DNA of 6,578 bases from Clostridiales bacterium (GCA_027318915.1 DAHVOH010000129.1:1-6578), one strand, 5' to 3'; counted from the first letter of the stretch, positions 1-6,275 are shown. A program made the numbers and translations. Notes: generated by a model not told the origin, from the letters alone.

Positions 1-1
1 C

Positions 2-1123
2 CATGAGCGGCGGGCCGCCGCCATCATCCGGACGGTGGCCGGAGCCGGCACCGTGCTGTCCCTTTCCTCCGAAATTGGCACGGTGGGACTGCTCGAGCGG
101 GAAAATGCCACCATTTTGAACGCGGCGCTGACCGACGTGGCTCGACGGGCCACCGATGGATTTCGGCAGGCCATTTTGGCGCTCGGCCTGAAGGCTCGGT
201 GCTATCTGACGCAAAACGACGGCACGCTCATGGATTGGGACTACGCCCGCCGCTATCCCATCTTCACCATCGCATCCGGGCCCACCAACAGCCTGCGGGG
301 AGCCCTATACCTGAGCGGTGCGGCCAACGCGGTGGTGGTGGATGTCGGCGGCACCACGACCGATGTGGGCGCGCTGAGTCAGGGATACCCGCGAGAGTCG
401 GCCGTAGCGGTCGAGATTGGCGGGGTGCGGACCAATTTCCGAATGCCGGACCTCGTTTCGGTGGGTCTTGGCGGTGGCAGCTTGGTGCGTGTGGCTGACG
501 GGCGTGTGCAGGTGGGCCCCGACAGCGTTGGGTACGCCCTGACGACCAAGGCGCTGATTTTCGGCGGTGAGAGCCTGACGCTCAGTGACGCCGCCGTGCG
601 GGCCGGTCTGACACGATTCGGGGACCCCAAACGGCTGGCTGGCCTCAACCGCGATGTCGTGGACGAAGCCTTGACCAACACGCACCAGCGCATCGCCGAG
701 GCCGTCGATCGTATGAAGACGAGCGTGGATGCGGTTACTGTCGTCGCCGTCGGCGGTGGGGCGTTTTTGGTCCCCGATCGCCTCCCCGGCGCCAGCCGCG
801 TGTTGCGCCCGGCCGACAGCGACGTCGCCAACGCCATTGGCGCCGCCATTGGCGAGGCTAGCGGCGAAGTGGACCGGGTGTACAGTCTCGACACCATCGA
901 TCGGCACGATGCCCTGCGCGCGGCGGAGAGTGAGGCTGTGCGAAAAGCCGTCGCCGCCGGATCCGATCCGGCGCGCACGCGCATTGTGGACCGCGAGGAA
1001 ATGCCGTTGGCGTATCTCCCCGGATCGGCCACGCGCATTCGCATCAAAGCGGCAGGGCCACTGCGCGGCATGGCGCTCGAAGCGAGGGAGCGGCCGGCGC
1101 AGTCCGGAGAGGGGGAGGAGTAG
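2..1123 (+). CDS. Hydantoinase/oxoprolinase family protein, HyuA-type (5' partial)
   Basis: Members of this family are actin-like-fold enzymes, often ATP-dependent, that open hydantoin or 5-oxoproline-type rings in the cytoplasm. The frame is open from base 2, so the gene begins outside the window and 373 residues are visible; relatives of roughly 500+ residues imply that most of the N-terminal Hydant_A_N domain is missing. Seen in order: SSEIG followed by GLLERENATILNAAL (nt 65 onward), a family signature; ASGPTNSLRGA; the nucleotide/metal-binding VVVDVGGTTTD (nt ~335-364); LGGGS; and a late VAVGGGAF glycine-rich motif. The GTG at 35 could be read as a start, but the in-frame codons before it fit the family, so it is internal. 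It ends 3 bases before the DUF917 gene, and such HyuA-like/DUF917 pairs are common, so the products probably act together. The substrate cannot be read from sequence. Confidence 0.9.
   Translation, partial: HERRAAAIIRTVAGAGTVLSLSSEIGTVGLLERENATILNAALTDVARRATDGFRQAILALGLKARCYLTQNDGTLMDWDYARRYPIFTIASGPTNSLRGALYLSGAANAVVVDVGGTTTDVGALSQGYPRESAVAVEIGGVRTNFRMPDLVSVGLGGGSLVRVADGRVQVGPDSVGYALTTKALIFGGESLTLSDAAVRAGLTRFGDPKRLAGLNRDVVDEALTNTHQRIAEAVDRMKTSVDAVTVVAVGGGAFLVPDRLPGASRVLRPADSDVANAIGAAIGEASGEVDRVYSLDTIDRHDALRAAESEAVRKAVAAGSDPARTRIVDREEMPLAYLPGSATRIRIKAAGPLRGMALEARERPAQSGEGEE
1111..1120 (+). promoter_or_regulatory. Ribosome binding site of the DUF917 gene, inside the hyuA-like 3' end
   Basis: GGGGGAGGAG sits inside the final codons of the HyuA-like gene and 6 bases before GTG at 1127. 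It supports the GTG start and translational coupling of the pair. Confidence 0.75.
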
Positions 1124-1126
1124 CCG

Positions 1127-2197
1127 GTGCGTGAATTGAAACGAGAGGCTTTGCAGGACATCGCCTTGGGTGCGGCGGTCCTGGGGACGGGCGGCGGCGG
1201 CAACCCCTATCTGGGCCGACTGGTGGTGGAATCCGTATGGACCGCAGCGCGGCGGATTCGGATTGCCGAGCCGGCAGACCTTCCTGCGGACACGCCCGCC
1301 GTGGCGATGTTTGGCCTGGGCGCCCCCACCGTGGGCATCGAAAAGCTTCGCAACGGGCGAGAAGCGCTGACCGCGCTCAGAACTCTCGAACGCTATCTCG
1401 GGTGTCGCTTCGGTGCCATCGCTCCGGTGGAAGTCGGTGGGTCCAATTCGATGATCCCACTGGCGTTGGGGGCTCTCACCGATCTTCCCGTGCTCGATCT
1501 CGACGGGATGGGGCGAGCGTTCCCCGAAGTGCAAATGGTCACCTACTCTGTGGACGGGATTGCCTCCTCTCCCATGGTCGTGGCTGACGAGCGCGGCAAC
1601 ACGGCGGTGCTGGAAACGGTGGACGATCGGTGGATGGAACGCCTGGCCCGGGCCGTCACCGTAGCCGAAGGCGGGCATGCCGATGCGGTGGGATTCCCCA
1701 GCACGGTCGGGCGCTTCGCCGAGGCGGGGATTCCGGGCACCCTCTCCCTGGCGGAGGAGATTGGGCGCGTGCTGCGAGAGAGCCGCACGGTCTTTGTCGA
1801 TCTTTTGCGGGTCGTTCACGGTGCGGTCGTGTTTGAAGGCAAGATTGTCGAATTGACCCGACACACCGCGGGCGGGTTCGCACGGGGCGAGGCCGTCTTA
1901 GCGGGCACGGACGCCGACCGGGGCCGGTCGGCGCGTTTGGTCTTTCAAAACGAAAACCTGATCCTCTTTGCGGCACACGACCCCATTGTCATGGTCCCGG
2001 ACCTCATCACACTTCTTGACTATGATACGGGTGCGCCATTGACCACCGAAGTGCTGCGCTACGGATGGCGTGTGCGGGTCCTAGCCATTCCCTGCCATGG
2101 CCGCTGGCGACGTCCCGAGGCGCTGGCCGTTGTCGGCCCGCGGGCCTTCGGCTATGACTTTGACTATCGCCCGTTCCGCCCGCCGCCGACCGCCTGA
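1127..2197 (+). CDS. DUF917 family protein (S-methyl-thiohydantoin desulfurase-like)
   Basis: This 356-residue protein, a normal length for the family, belongs to DUF917, whose domains are now named after S-methyl thiohydantoin desulfurase (S-Me-THD); the reaction of this member is not known. Signatures in order: LGTGGGGNPYLG (residues 19-30) near the N terminus; EVGGSNSMIPL (102-112); the hallmark DLDGMGRAFPEVQM (124-137); FQNENL (273-278); VPDLI (290-294); and GPRAFGYDFDYRP (337-349) at the C terminus. No signal peptide or membrane segment is seen, so it is cytoplasmic. The start is GTG at 1127, preceded by GGGGGAGGAG at 1111-1120 with about 6 bases of spacing; that SD lies in the last codons of the upstream HyuA gene, so the pair is probably co-transcribed and translationally coupled. 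DUF917 proteins typically accompany HyuA-like genes, sometimes in the place of HyuB. Confidence 0.9.
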   Translation: MRELKREALQDIALGAAVLGTGGGGNPYLGRLVVESVWTAARRIRIAEPADLPADTPAVAMFGLGAPTVGIEKLRNGREALTALRTLERYLGCRFGAIAPVEVGGSNSMIPLALGALTDLPVLDLDGMGRAFPEVQMVTYSVDGIASSPMVVADERGNTAVLETVDDRWMERLARAVTVAEGGHADAVGFPSTVGRFAEAGIPGTLSLAEEIGRVLRESRTVFVDLLRVVHGAVVFEGKIVELTRHTAGGFARGEAVLAGTDADRGRSARLVFQNENLILFAAHDPIVMVPDLITLLDYDTGAPLTTEVLRYGWRVRVLAIPCHGRWRRPEALAVVGPRAFGYDFDYRPFRPPPTA

Positions 2198-2199
2198 CG

Positions 2200-2223
2200 G
2201 CCACGGAAGGCGGGCCCCGTGGC
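2200..2223 (+). terminator. Short hairpin just after the DUF917 stop codon, possible terminator
   Basis: GCCACGG (2200-2206) pairs perfectly with CCGTGGC (2217-2223) around a 10-base loop, starting 3 bases after the stop codon. There is no T-tract, so it may be only an mRNA 3'-end structure. Confidence 0.3.
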
Positions 2224-2545
2224 GCACACCGCCCGGTCCCCGCTGTCCGTCTCGGTTGCGCCCCTCGCCCGAGACGCCGCCTGAATCGGGGTCGGCAGCC
2301 GACCGGCCGCGCCCCCGGGTCCTTGAGCGTTCCCGCCAAGTCCTGAATGACCCGTATGGCTCCGGAGTGGATCAAACGCCCGAGTCGGCTGATCGCGGCC
2401 ACGAACCGCCGGTTGCAGCGCAGCGGCCAAGGCGTTCAGAAGACGTGCTTATGGGCCGCCGGGGGTTCAGCGACGCGGCGCCGATCCCGCCTCTGCCTAT
2501 CGGTCATCCCGTTCGTCCTGTCTTGGCCGTGACGGGACACCGTTG
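2224..2545. other. Gene-free stretch between the convergent DUF917 and oxidase genes
   Basis: I see no credible gene here. Open frames exist on both strands but are Arg/Pro/Gly-rich, lack SDs and match no family I know, as expected by chance in GC-rich DNA. The one notable element is the inverted repeat at 2290-2304, listed separately. The stretch is long for a gap between two convergent genes, so it could hold a decayed gene beyond recognition. Confidence 0.5.
2290..2304. repeat. Inverted repeat GGTCGGC-A-GCCGACC, copy 1
   Basis: A 15-base near-perfect palindrome, two 7-base arms around one base, lies in the gap downstream of the oxidase gene. Fourteen of its bases recur, in opposite orientation, at 3702-3715 just upstream of the same gene. 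It could be an operator, a small REP-like element or coincidence. Confidence 0.45.
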
Positions 2546-3667
2546 TCACGAACGTGGGCGGTCGATGCCGAAGAGGGCCGGCAGAGGCTCTTCGTCCAGC
2601 AGCCAACGCGCCACGGCGTCCCCAAGCTCCGGCGCAAATTTGAACCCATGCCCGGAAAAACCGGCCATCACCGCGGCATGCGGAAATTCGCGCGAAGCCG
2701 CGAGAATGAAATGGGCATCGGGCGTGTTGGTGTAGAAACAGACCGATGTGCGCGCGATCGGGCCCAACCCGGGCAGCGCGGATTTCACGAACCGCTCCAC
2801 CTCCTGCGTGTCCGCCGGCGTCACGCGGCGGTCAATCCGGTCGGCGCTGGTCACGATCCCGCCATGGTGCTGCGCGACTTTGACGGTGGCTCCGTCGAGG
2901 GTGGGAACGCCGTAAAACTGGCGGCCCCCCGCCTGATCGGCGATGAACACCGGAACGCCGGTGCCGTCGCATTGATCGGGCGACGGCATCCGAAACCAGA
3001 CCATGACTTGGCGCTCGACCCTCAAAGGCACCGGCAGGGCGGGAAACAGGAGGGACGTCCAGCCGCCTGCGGCCAGCACTAACTTCTGCGCCCCAATCGT
3101 CTCCCCCGCGCTTACGACGTCGACACCGTCGGACCGAAGACGCACAGCCTCGACGGTTCGGCCTTTCCATACGACGGCCCCCGCGCGCTCGGCCTCGCGC
3201 GCCAACGCCCGGACGGCCTCTTCGGCCCGGATGTATCCGGCGCGTGGTTCGAAGACACCGACGATGTCGGGCTCAAGGCGAAAGGCCGGAAACCGGCGCC
3301 GGAGATCGGCAGCATCGAGGAGTTGATGCGGCAGCCCGTGTTCGTTGGCGCTCCGCAGCGCCCCCCGGACCACCCGCGAGCCGGGTTCGCCCAGCATCAG
3401 CCCACCGGTTCGCCGCAGGAGCGAAATGCCTTGGCGTTCCTCAAGCTCGCGCCATCGACGCCACGCCTGCTGTACCAACGGCACGTAGGCCGGGTCTTCG
3501 AAATACGCCTGGCGAATGATCCGCGACTCTCCGTGGGACGATCCCCGATCGTGGCCCAGCGTTGGCTGCCGCTCGATGGCCAGGACGTCCACACCCCTCC
3601 GGGCCAACGCGAAGGCGGCCGCCGACCCCATCACGCCCAGACCCACCACCACCGCGTCCGTCCGCAT
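2546..3667 (-). CDS. solA: FAD-dependent sarcosine / N-methyl-amino-acid oxidase (MSOX/MTOX family)
   Basis: Such monomeric flavoenzymes oxidise sarcosine, N-methyl-tryptophan or related secondary amino acids with O2, giving the demethylated amino acid, formaldehyde and H2O2 in the cytoplasm. At 373 residues the length is normal. Visible features: the N-terminal dinucleotide fold GLGVMG (9-14) with Glu32 closing the second strand; SSHGESRIIR with His45, Arg49 and Arg52, as in MSOX; YGVP (252-255) then Lys263, corresponding to the oxygen-activating lysine, and His267; the covalent FAD cysteine Cys310 in CFYTNTPDAHF; and GFSGHGFKF (336-344) with Lys343 matching the substrate-carboxylate lysine. 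Every key residue is present, so it should be active. ATG at 3667 follows GGGAGG at 3677-3672, a rather short spacing. The substrate is uncertain between sarcosine, N-methyl-Trp and pipecolate-like compounds, so the symbol marks the family. It is convergent with the HyuA/DUF917 genes. Confidence 0.9.
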   Translation of the reverse strand: MRTDAVVVGLGVMGSAAAFALARRGVDVLAIERQPTLGHDRGSSHGESRIIRQAYFEDPAYVPLVQQAWRRWRELEERQGISLLRRTGGLMLGEPGSRVVRGALRSANEHGLPHQLLDAADLRRRFPAFRLEPDIVGVFEPRAGYIRAEEAVRALAREAERAGAVVWKGRTVEAVRLRSDGVDVVSAGETIGAQKLVLAAGGWTSLLFPALPVPLRVERQVMVWFRMPSPDQCDGTGVPVFIADQAGGRQFYGVPTLDGATVKVAQHHGGIVTSADRIDRRVTPADTQEVERFVKSALPGLGPIARTSVCFYTNTPDAHFILAASREFPHAAVMAGFSGHGFKFAPELGDAVARWLLDEEPLPALFGIDRPRS

Positions 3668-3701
3668 TCGTCCTCCCTTCCGGCCGCCCCAAACGACCGC
3701 C

Positions 3702-3715
3702 GTCGGCTGCCGACC
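3702..3715. repeat. Inverted repeat GTCGGC-T-GCCGAC, copy 2, upstream of the oxidase gene
   Basis: Two 6-base arms around a single T lie 35 bases before the oxidase ATG (the gene reads leftward), where a leader or operator would be. With the adjoining C it is the reverse complement of 14 bases of the element at 2290-2304. Confidence 0.45.
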
Positions 3716-3927
3716 ACCACCACAGAGCAGGCACTACTCCGGGACGGGCGGTGTCCGGGAATACCAAGTCGGCGGCCGGGCGTCCCCAGACCGCTCGCCT
3801 CGGGATCGGAACCCCGGAAGAGCGGCGCTCGCCAACGCGGAGCAAGGGCGCTCAGAAATCCTCCCGGGTTGCGGTCCTTCTCCAAGCGCCTCACCGATGT
3901 CCATGCCGTCTTCCGCATCTCAATCCG
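3716..3927. other. Spacer between the oxidase gene and the integrase remnant
   Basis: No gene is supported. The minus-strand frame that carries the second half of the integrase stays open through this stretch, but its translation becomes Arg/Pro/Gly-rich and stops resembling an integrase soon after the LYTWR block. No clear -35/-10 pair for the oxidase gene was recognised. Confidence 0.4.
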
Positions 3928-4325
3928 GAAGGCCCTCAGCACACGCCAGGTGTAGAGCCCTTGGAACTCCAACGCGGTCAGGTGGCGCAAGGGCCTCGTG
4001 CCGAGGTCACGGATGGCGTGCTGAGCGGCGTCATGATAGGTGTTCCAGGTGTTTCCCGAACTTGGGTGCGGGCCACCTCATCCATCCACCGTGCAAGGTA
4101 TGGCCCGAATTGTTCCTCGCTCGGCGGCTTGCGATTCGGGTCCTGCCGGAGTTGCACTTCCTGGTTACGACTCCATATTTTCGCCTCGCGTTCGGTAGCG
4201 ACCGTCTGGCTGGTCTCCCGACGTTGACCGGTGGTGGGGTCCCAAAAGGTGACGCGGACCTGCCATCGGCCCGAGGTGAGTTTGCGCGGATCGACGGCAT
4301 GGGGCTCTTTCATTCGGGTGGGCAT
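3928..4325 (-). pseudogene. Tyrosine-type phage integrase remnant (frameshifted, catalytic domain lost)
   Basis: Intact relatives are ~350-420-residue tyrosine recombinases that integrate and excise mobile elements. Here ATG 4325 is preceded by GGGGGG (4341-4336) with 10-base spacing. It opens a frame with an arm-binding AP2-like domain (GRWQVRVTFWDPTTGQRRE at ~19-37, then EREAKIW) and the start of the SAM-like core-binding domain (FGPYLARWMDEVARTQVRET, 73-92). At about nt 4050 the original frame turns to nonsense and stops at 3978. In the next frame the domain resumes cleanly: TWNTYHDAAQHAIRDLG, then RPLRHLTALEFQGLYTWR. This is the signature of a one-base loss. Similarity fades after ~3930, where a further shift would give AEGLP and then a stop. 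The catalytic R...HxxR...Y domain is absent, so the gene is dead. The family is clear; the exact right boundary is not. Confidence 0.8.
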
Positions 4326-4850
4326 GAGGGCCGTTCCCCCCTGTTCTTTTGTGATGACTTCTCCCCAGAGTTCGGGAGTTCCTGCCCACCCCTTCTCCTT
4401 CGGGGTGCCTGGAGGCGGGCGTAGACGGGCCTTCTGGCCCTGCAGTCCTGGCGAACAGCCTCCCCCCACCAGGGCTCGCCAAAGCGAAGCGGCGGGCAGG
4501 GTTCCGGTTCCATGCGCCAACAATATTGTCGGCGTGGCGTACCCCAAATAACCGATAAATCTGGTCCCACGGGGGGTTAGTTGCGTCCCGATCATGTCGG
4601 CTTCCTGGGTTTCTGTCCAGCCACCCGTCCCCGGGGCGAGTTGCACTACCGTCACGTTCCAGCCCGAGGCGGCACCCCCCGCCCCAGTGATCTTGGTTTC
4701 CCCGGGTCTCAACGCCACTTTAGTAACGTGTTGCCAAAATAACCTGACTTGATAACGCTGAGCATCGGCATCGTTGGATTGCATCATCGAGATGGTGCCG
4801 CTGACCACGGTGGTCTCTGAGTCGACAGTTTGACCAGGGGCCTGGTAAAT
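4326..4850 (-). other. Unrecognised open segment in frame with and upstream of the integrase remnant
   Basis: From a double in-frame stop just before 4850 the minus strand is open for ~175 codons and runs without a stop into the integrase frame. The part from ~4850 to ~4510 reads like protein rather than GC-rich noise: beta-rich, Thr/Val/Gly-rich text such as QAPGQTVDSETTVVSGTIS, then RYQVRLFWQHVTKVALRPG and GWNVTVVQLAPGTGGWTE. A secreted or structural beta domain is possible, but I recognise no family. The part from ~4510 to 4326 becomes Pro/Arg/Gly-rich and is probably not coding. No plausible SD precedes the GTG at 4808, and the integrase has its own SD, so this is more likely a fragment of an older gene than a real N-terminal extension. 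Confidence 0.35.
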
Positions 4851-5180
4851 TCAATGACTTCAACGCAATGTCGGCGTCCAGGGCCGCCGTGGCGCTGTTC
4901 TCTGCGCTTAGCGGACGAGGCCCGCCGCCGAGCGAACAGGTGGTGGGCAGCGTGCGGGCTCTTCTCTGCTGATGAAAAAAGTTGTGCGTGAAGGCCGCAT
5001 ATTACGCCCACTACCTCTAATAACTTATCAGCCGATACGCGTTCCTGTAAAAAGTGACGCTTAGATCTCCAGGTCAAAACCTGCGACCAGGTTACCTTTT
5101 GCACAGGCCGCCTTGTAGGTGAGAGTTTGTATAGGCTGGCCCTCTGGTGCTGTCCTTTCAAGTGGTGTGATTGGCATGCC
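4851..5180. other. Low-GC stretch without a recognisable gene
   Basis: No intact gene. Minus-strand frames are short or compositionally odd. One piece at ~4920-4840 reads LSAENSATAALDADIALKSL in a different frame from the open segment that follows it, and could be its upstream part displaced by a frameshift. A 30-codon plus-strand frame begins at ATG 4972, without an SD. A terminator-like hairpin lies at 5071-5100. The A+T content is clearly higher than in the left half of the window. Confidence 0.4.
5071..5100. terminator. Terminator-like hairpin in the low-GC stretch
   Basis: AACCTG (5078-5083) pairs with CAGGTT (5088-5093) around the tetraloop CGAC, and AGGT (5071-5074) pairs with ACCT (5094-5097) outside a 3-base bulge. 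T residues follow on the plus strand (to 5100). Read on the minus strand, it lies about 80 bases beyond the end of the ASCH remnant and could end the antitoxin-toxin-ASCH transcript, although its T-run there is short. Confidence 0.3.
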
Positions 5181-5580
5181 CTATCTCGCGGCATCAGTCA
5201 TCAAGTTTATTGACAACGCCTGCTGAGTGCTTGGGGATAACTTTACCCATATCACCGCTCCATTAGGGTGCTGATAAGGCTGCGGATGTGCTAACCGTCT
5301 GGGATGTGATTGATGTTGCTATGCCGCGTTCTGTTTGAGCTTCGTTATATTCGCAGTCCGTTAAGGGGCCTTTTACATCAGCGAGATCGCAGACACCAAT
5401 TAGTTGACAGGAGCCCCCCGCGATTATCGCTATACCGCCCCGCACTCTTGTGGGAGATCCACGAAGTTCCCAAAGTTTCCGCCCAGACATAATCATGTCA
5501 GCCCATGGCTGGCGAATGATGAGCCCTCTCGTGATCACTGGTTGTATGTCGCCAAATAGGGTGGACTGTACATTAAGCAC
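5181..5580 (-). pseudogene. ASCH-domain protein, internally deleted and frameshifted
   Basis: ASCH domains are small beta-barrel, PUA-like folds thought to bind RNA or nucleotides. The likely start is GTG 5580, with GAGGGGGG (5595-5588) 7 bases before it, overlapping the toxin stop codon; GTG 5604 would give an 8-residue extension and an overlap with the toxin gene. The N-terminal half is well conserved: ITRGLIIRQPWADMIMSGRK (16-35), WELRG, RVRGGIAIIAGGS, then GPLT (71-74). The frame then drifts and stops at 5263. The family's C-terminal block is present in another frame: RRLAHPQPY, then HPNGAVIWVKLSPSTQQAL, continuing to a TAG at 5181. The middle block with the usual YAWV-like motif is missing between them, so a deletion plus a frame change, joined near 5300, broke the gene. 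It is probably the third gene of the antitoxin-toxin operon. Confidence 0.75.
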
Positions 5581-5593
5581 GCTGAGGCCCCCC

Positions 5594-6013
5594 TCATACC
5601 GCACCGGGAGGTATTATTCCGCCCAGCCGGACCATATCCTGATCAAAAGTATAGACAGGAGCGTCCGGCCCGTAAGCGAGCAGGAGACAATCTACCCAAT
5701 CCAGATGAGTTTGCTCGAATGCCCGCAGGGCGCGCAGGGTGACATCCAGATCCACCATCTCCACGCCCTCCAAACCGAGCAGGTCGCGCAGCACATTGGA
5801 GACCCGATCGCGAGCGTGACCACCGAGCCGGGGCGACGTCAGCACGTAAATGACCTCCGCCAGCACCGTCGAATGGATCATGAGCGTCACCTGCCCCTCT
5901 GCCGCTCGGTCAAACAAGCGCTGTGCGGCTAGTGCTTGGGGCTCGGGCTCGCCTAGGAGCCATCGTAAGATAGCATTCGCATCGACGTAGGCGCGCCTAC
6001 GGGACTTATTCAT
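5594..6013 (-). CDS. PIN-domain ribonuclease, VapC-like toxin
   Basis: PIN toxins are Mg2+-dependent RNases that cleave tRNA, rRNA or mRNA when freed from their antitoxin. The 139 residues form one complete PIN domain, a standard toxin length. The acidic site is intact: Asp11 in YVDANAILRWL; Glu53 in STVLAEVIYVLTS; Asp108 (with Asp105) in LDWVDCLLLAY; and Asp124/Asp126 in VYTFDQDM. The ATG at 6013 overlaps the antitoxin's last codons by 8 bases (ATGAATAA), and GGAGG lies about 3 bases upstream within the antitoxin gene, a close spacing that suggests dependence on antitoxin translation. A 16-base perfect palindrome covers codons ~5-9. The partner is an AbrB-type protein, which fits a VapBC-like pair. 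Subfamily and target RNA cannot be told. Confidence 0.9.
   Translation of the reverse strand: MNKSRRRAYVDANAILRWLLGEPEPQALAAQRLFDRAAEGQVTLMIHSTVLAEVIYVLTSPRLGGHARDRVSNVLRDLLGLEGVEMVDLDVTLRALRAFEQTHLDWVDCLLLAYGPDAPVYTFDQDMVRLGGIIPPGAV
5986..6001. repeat. Perfect 16-bp palindrome inside the toxin 5' end
   Basis: CGTAGGCGCGCCTACG equals its own reverse complement and starts 12 bases after the toxin ATG. In mRNA it could fold as a 6-bp stem with a CGCG loop immediately after the start codon; in DNA it could be a binding site for a dimer. It encodes the Arg-Arg-Arg-Ala-Tyr stretch, so coding constraint alone may explain part of it. Confidence 0.5.
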
Positions 6014-6269
6014 ACTCCTCCGCGCCCGTCTGCAGTTTCTTCACCACATGCTCGTGGTACTGAAGGCGCGCCACACGGGCATCGAGAGGTTCGGCTGTCC
6101 GTAGGATCCCCAGAAGATCGGAGGCTGTGTGACTCGGCAGTGGCGTGAGTACCAATCGATCCCCCTCGAGATCAAACACCACACGATCACCCGGCTCCAT
6201 GTGCAGACGATCCCGCAACCGTTTCGGTACCACCACTTGGCCCTTAGGACCCATCCGGGAAACTGCCAC
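6006..6269 (-). CDS. AbrB/SpoVT-family antitoxin (VapB-like) of the PIN toxin
   Basis: This is the DNA-binding antitoxin expected to neutralise the PIN toxin and repress the pair. The 87 residues begin with a SpoVT-AbrB swapped-hairpin domain (about 4-44): MGPKGQVVVPKRLRDRL, then GDRVVFDLEGDRLVLTPL. The C-terminal tail (DLLGILRTAEPLDARVARLQYHEHVVKKLQ) is amphipathic and is the expected toxin-binding part. The open frame extends much further upstream, to 6548, but the added text has no domain. I choose GTG 6269 because AAGGGAGGTG (6285-6276), an almost ideal SD, stands 6 bases before it. ATG 6290 would swallow that SD and add MLREVGI. The stop codon overlaps the toxin start by 8 bases, the usual antitoxin-toxin layout. 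Confidence 0.88.
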   Translation of the reverse strand: MAVSRMGPKGQVVVPKRLRDRLHMEPGDRVVFDLEGDRLVLTPLPSHTASDLLGILRTAEPLDARVARLQYHEHVVKKLQTGAEEYE

Positions 6270-6275
6270 GATGCC

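Noticed and set aside
305..1864. 519-codon minus-strand open frame opposite the hydantoinase and DUF917 genes
   Set aside because: It spans two clearly real genes on the other strand; its translation is His/Arg/Gly-rich with no domain, typical of GC-rich antisense frames.
2007..2402. Minus-strand 131-codon frame with a helix-like start (RLGRLIHSGAIRVIQDLAG)
   Set aside because: Most of it is antisense to DUF917 and it becomes Arg/Pro-rich; no SD or recognisable domain.
2097..2735. Plus-strand 212-codon frame across the gap after DUF917
   Set aside because: Arg/Pro-rich and without an SD; it overlaps both the DUF917 gene and the 3' end of the oxidase gene, and has no family features.
3516..4424. 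Plus-strand 302-codon frame
   Set aside because: It lies antisense to the oxidase start and the integrase remnant, with biased low-information composition.
4972..5064. Plus-strand 30-codon frame starting MKKVVREG
   Set aside because: Basic N terminus looks appealing, but there is no SD, no hydrophobic segment and no context; too short to support.
4784..5194. Minus-strand 136-codon frame
   Set aside because: Basic, His/Arg-rich text without a domain, overlapping the better-looking frames of the decayed region and the ASCH C-terminal fragment.
5205..5241. TTGACA at 5210 with GATAAC downstream as a plus-strand promoter, and a DnaA-box-like TTATCCCCA on the minus strand
   Set aside because: The spacing (~20 bases) is too long for a promoter and no gene follows; the DnaA-like site is single and mismatched, and lies in the ASCH C-terminal coding block.
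5226..5941. Direct repeat AGTGCTTGGGG at 5226-5236 and 5931-5941 as possible att sites
   Set aside because: An 11-base match is expected by chance in a window of this size, and one copy lies inside the toxin gene.
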